Source: UBA1494_A sp963973975 | GTDB lineage: Bacteria > Bacteroidota > Bacteroidia > Flavobacteriales_E > Vicingaceae | NCBI GenBank assembly: GCA_963973975.1 | Contig: CAXBCF010000004.1 | Location: 1 to 64,000, forward strand | Length of the DNA stretch: 64,000 nucleotides | Direction of reading: 5' to 3' | Shown: positions 61,530 to 64,000 of the stretch, one piece after another | Numbering within the stretch: position 1 is the stretch's first letter | How the letters are laid out: every line of letters begins with the position of its first letter | The notes under the pieces: model-generated | What the model saw: only the letters and a program-made list of their open reading frames with translations | What the model was told of the DNA's origin: nothing | The model's database searches: none | Made by a program: the position numbers and the translations under genes

Positions 61530-64000
61530 ATGATGGAAAAATTATTTTTAAGCGTTTTAGTGCTTGCATGTACAATACAATTAAATGCTCAAACAATAAT
61601 TTTTTCTGAGAATTTTGATACGCTGCCATTATCGGTTACTGCAAGATCTTCCGGGACAAGCCCAAGTTGGAGTTTAAATACAAACCTTCAAACTAGTGGT
61701 ACTAGATCTGATTCAGCTATAGTTCAACAAGGTGACTCACTTTTTTTAGAAACGGATACGTTTAATACAATTGGTTTTTCATTTGTAAGTTTAAGATTCA
61801 ATCAAATTTGTAAGATTGATTTTTTTGATAAAGCAATTATTCAATATTCTACAAATGCCGGGACAACTTGGACTCAGTTAACTGGAAATGAATATAATGG
61901 AACAGGGTTATTCAATCAAAATAACTTTTCAGCTGTAAGTTATTCTGCATGGAATATATTAAGTCCAACCGCAATACCAACAAATTCATGGTGGCGAACT
62001 GAGAATTTTACTTTGAATGCAATTGCAGGTCAAAGTCAGCTAAAAGTACGTTTTGTTTTAATTGATGCTGATAATAACGGTGCAGTTAATAATTATGGTT
62101 GGGTGTTAGATGATATTGAGATTACAGGATCTCCATGTGAGTTAATTCCTCCATCAATTAGCTTAACCGGTACAATCAATCAAGGTCAGGTATTTGGGAC
62201 TGGGCCATATACCGTTGAAGCAACTATTCAAGACCCAAGTGGAATAGCTTCTGCTAGTTTAACGTATCAGAAAAATAGTTTAAGTCCTTCAACATTGGCA
62301 ATGACATTAAATGCTTCTTCAAATTATCAAGCTCAAATACCTTCGGCAGTTATTGGGGATACAATCTGTTACTTTATTGAAGCCACTGATGCTTCAACAT
62401 GTTCTAATCAATCAAGATTTCCATCTTCAGGTTGTATTGAATTTATTGTGACCACAAACCCTCCACCATCTTGTATTGGTTCACCAATTGTTCCTTCAAA
62501 TTATACTGAAACTTTTGCAACTTTTACACCTGGAAACGGATCAAATAATCCTGGGGTACTTAGGAATGATTGGGAAAATGAAACCAATGACAATTCTGAC
62601 TGGTTTGTATTTAATCGTGCAACTGCCTCTTTTAATACAGGGCCATCTGCTGACAATAGTCCCGGAGATGCTAATTATATGTATATTGAGTCTACTGGTA
62701 ACTTTAATTCAACCGCTATATTAAATACACCTTGTTACGATTTTACTTCTTTTATTGCTCCTAAATTCAGCTTTTATTACCACATGTTAGGGGCAACAAT
62801 GGGTGAGTTACATTTGGATATATTTTTTGGTGGCAACTGGATTTTAGATATTATGCCTCCTATTGTTGGTGATCAAGGTAATCAGTGGCTATACCGTGAA
62901 ATTGTTCTAACACCTTACGCTGGAAATATTGTAAAACTTAGGTTTAGAGGAATTACAGGGACAAGTTTTACAAGTGATATTGCTATCGATGATATTGAGA
63001 TATTTGAACCTATTGCTAATAATTTATCACTTTCTGCAATCATCTCTCCAAGCTCTAATTCATGTAGTGGGTCAGTAAATGAATTTTTATCTGTTCAAAT
63101 TGAAAATTTAGGAGGAAGAATTCAAGATACTATTCCTTTAGCTTATCAAGTGAATAATGGAACAATTTATTTAGACACTTTACTTAATGCTAACCTTCAG
63201 CCATTCACATCAATTAATCATACTTTTAGTCAATCTTTTAACATGTCTATTCCCGGGAGCTATACTTTTAATACTTGGGTTAATTTACCTGTCGACGGTG
63301 ATCGAAGCAATGATTCTTTATTGAATCGAACTGCTACTTCTGCTTCCATTTTAACAAATTTTCCTGACACTTTTGATTTCGACAATTTTACTGTAGGAGT
63401 TCCTGGTGTATTATTAGGAGGGTGGACAAATGACCCAAGTGATGCTATCGATTGGAATGTTGGAACAGGAAACACCATTTCAGGAGGAACTGGTCCCTCC
63501 TCTGATACTGTATCCGGATCAGGAAATTACTTATACATTGAAGCTACTGGAGCCAATCTTGGAGCTGAAGCATCTTTAATGAGCCCATGTTTTGATTTAA
63601 TAAATTTAAATCGCCCTGAAGTTAAATTTTATTATCACATGCTTGGAACTCAAATGGGAGAGCTGCATTTTGATATTCAAATTAATGGTTTTTTGTTTAA
63701 GGACTTTGTACTACCAATTATTGGAAATCAAGGAGACCGTTGGATTGAAAAAACAATTGATTTATCAGCTTTTACAGGTACAGTAAAAGTGATTTTTAGA
63801 GCAATTAGAGGAAATGGATTTAGAAGCGACATTGCAATTGATGGTTTCTCTATAAGAGATGCCCAACCTGTTGGAGTTAATGAGTTAAGTTTTAATCTTG
63901 AAACAAAAATTGATTTATATCCAAACCCGGTATCAGATCAATTAATCATCGAAGTAAATAATTTTGAGAAATTTATCTCTCGTGAGGTAGTAATATATGA
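61530..64000 (+). CDS. T9SS-secreted multidomain surface protein, 3' end outside window
   Basis: Open from ATG 61530 (or 61533) to the window end, at least 823 residues. Signal peptide with MMEKLFLSVLVLA...NAQ. The N-terminal domain (FSENFDTLPL, IGFSFVSLRFNQICKIDFFD, GWVLDDIEITG) is a diverged form of that in the two preceding T9SS genes. Two MAM-like repeats follow (about nt 62500-63010 and 63370-63860), each with YHMLG...MGELH and SDIAID. The last visible part, KIDLYPNPVSDQLIIEV, begins the type A sorting domain, so the stop lies just beyond the window. Only 21 nt after the previous stop, so likely co-transcribed. Confidence 0.88.
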   Translation, partial: MMEKLFLSVLVLACTIQLNAQTIIFSENFDTLPLSVTARSSGTSPSWSLNTNLQTSGTRSDSAIVQQGDSLFLETDTFNTIGFSFVSLRFNQICKIDFFDKAIIQYSTNAGTTWTQLTGNEYNGTGLFNQNNFSAVSYSAWNILSPTAIPTNSWWRTENFTLNAIAGQSQLKVRFVLIDADNNGAVNNYGWVLDDIEITGSPCELIPPSISLTGTINQGQVFGTGPYTVEATIQDPSGIASASLTYQKNSLSPSTLAMTLNASSNYQAQIPSAVIGDTICYFIEATDASTCSNQSRFPSSGCIEFIVTTNPPPSCIGSPIVPSNYTETFATFTPGNGSNNPGVLRNDWENETNDNSDWFVFNRATASFNTGPSADNSPGDANYMYIESTGNFNSTAILNTPCYDFTSFIAPKFSFYYHMLGATMGELHLDIFFGGNWILDIMPPIVGDQGNQWLYREIVLTPYAGNIVKLRFRGITGTSFTSDIAIDDIEIFEPIANNLSLSAIISPSSNSCSGSVNEFLSVQIENLGGRIQDTIPLAYQVNNGTIYLDTLLNANLQPFTSINHTFSQSFNMSIPGSYTFNTWVNLPVDGDRSNDSLLNRTATSASILTNFPDTFDFDNFTVGVPGVLLGGWTNDPSDAIDWNVGTGNTISGGTGPSSDTVSGSGNYLYIEATGANLGAEASLMSPCFDLINLNRPEVKFYYHMLGTQMGELHFDIQINGFLFKDFVLPIIGNQGDRWIEKTIDLSAFTGTVKVIFRAIRGNGFRSDIAIDGFSIRDAQPVGVNELSFNLETKIDLYPNPVSDQLIIEVNNFEKFISREVVIY

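Overview
The window looks like an ordinary chromosomal stretch of an AT-rich Bacteroidota genome, most probably a free-living aerobic member of the Flavobacteriales. The evidence is: several secreted proteins ending in type IX secretion (T9SS) sorting domains; an alternative complex III (act) operon fused to a cytochrome oxidase; RemB-like outer-membrane proteins; an ORF6N protein; and repeated TAnnTTTG promoter boxes, the Bacteroidota -7 consensus, a short distance upstream of start codons. The exact genus cannot be read from the sequence.

Layout. 1-4415: 3' part of a very large T9SS cargo protein (MAM-like, beta-helix and F5/8C-like regions), then a terminator and tRNA-Arg(CCT). 4593-5066: SPOR-domain protein on the minus strand. 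5292-16579: an eight-gene respiratory operon, actABCDEF-coxBA. It encodes a quinol-oxidising complex and the copper-haem oxidase it feeds, and it closes with a hairpin terminator that also contains a promoter box for the next gene. 16635-20818: a small outer-membrane protein, ruvB, queG, a 62-residue conserved protein, ubiX and a PorT-like barrel. 21048-27997: cysQ followed by a tightly overlapping surface-polysaccharide block (gmd, fcl, RemB-like barrel, WecA/MraY-like phosphoglycosyl transferase, second RemB-like barrel). 28050-37191: OmpA-type lipoprotein, exonuclease III, an 1154-residue barrel-like protein, a second OmpA protein and a CAP-domain protein.

37261-38669 is the most accessory-looking part: an ORF6N gene with a perfect 14-bp inverted repeat inside its coding region, then a small secreted-protein gene split by one in-frame stop. 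38734-46146 holds metabolism and transport genes (UMF1-type MFS, L-2-hydroxyglutarate oxidase, sodium:solute symporter, two lipoproteins, M28 peptidase). 46163-46800 is a Phd/PIN toxin-antitoxin pair with a visible operator. 46936-54227: icmF (fused acyl-CoA mutase), a glycosyltransferase/methyltransferase pair, pruA and a DivIC/FtsB-like division protein. 54289-64000: three related T9SS cargo proteins, with fahA in opposite orientation between the first and second; the last runs off the window.

I found no CRISPR array, prophage, insertion sequence, rRNA or complete defence island. The window is mostly core genome. The points worth a second look are the combined terminator/promoter after coxA, the palindrome in the ORF6N gene, the stop-split gene, the RemB-WecA-RemB cluster, the duplicated segment in ActA and the toxin-antitoxin operator.
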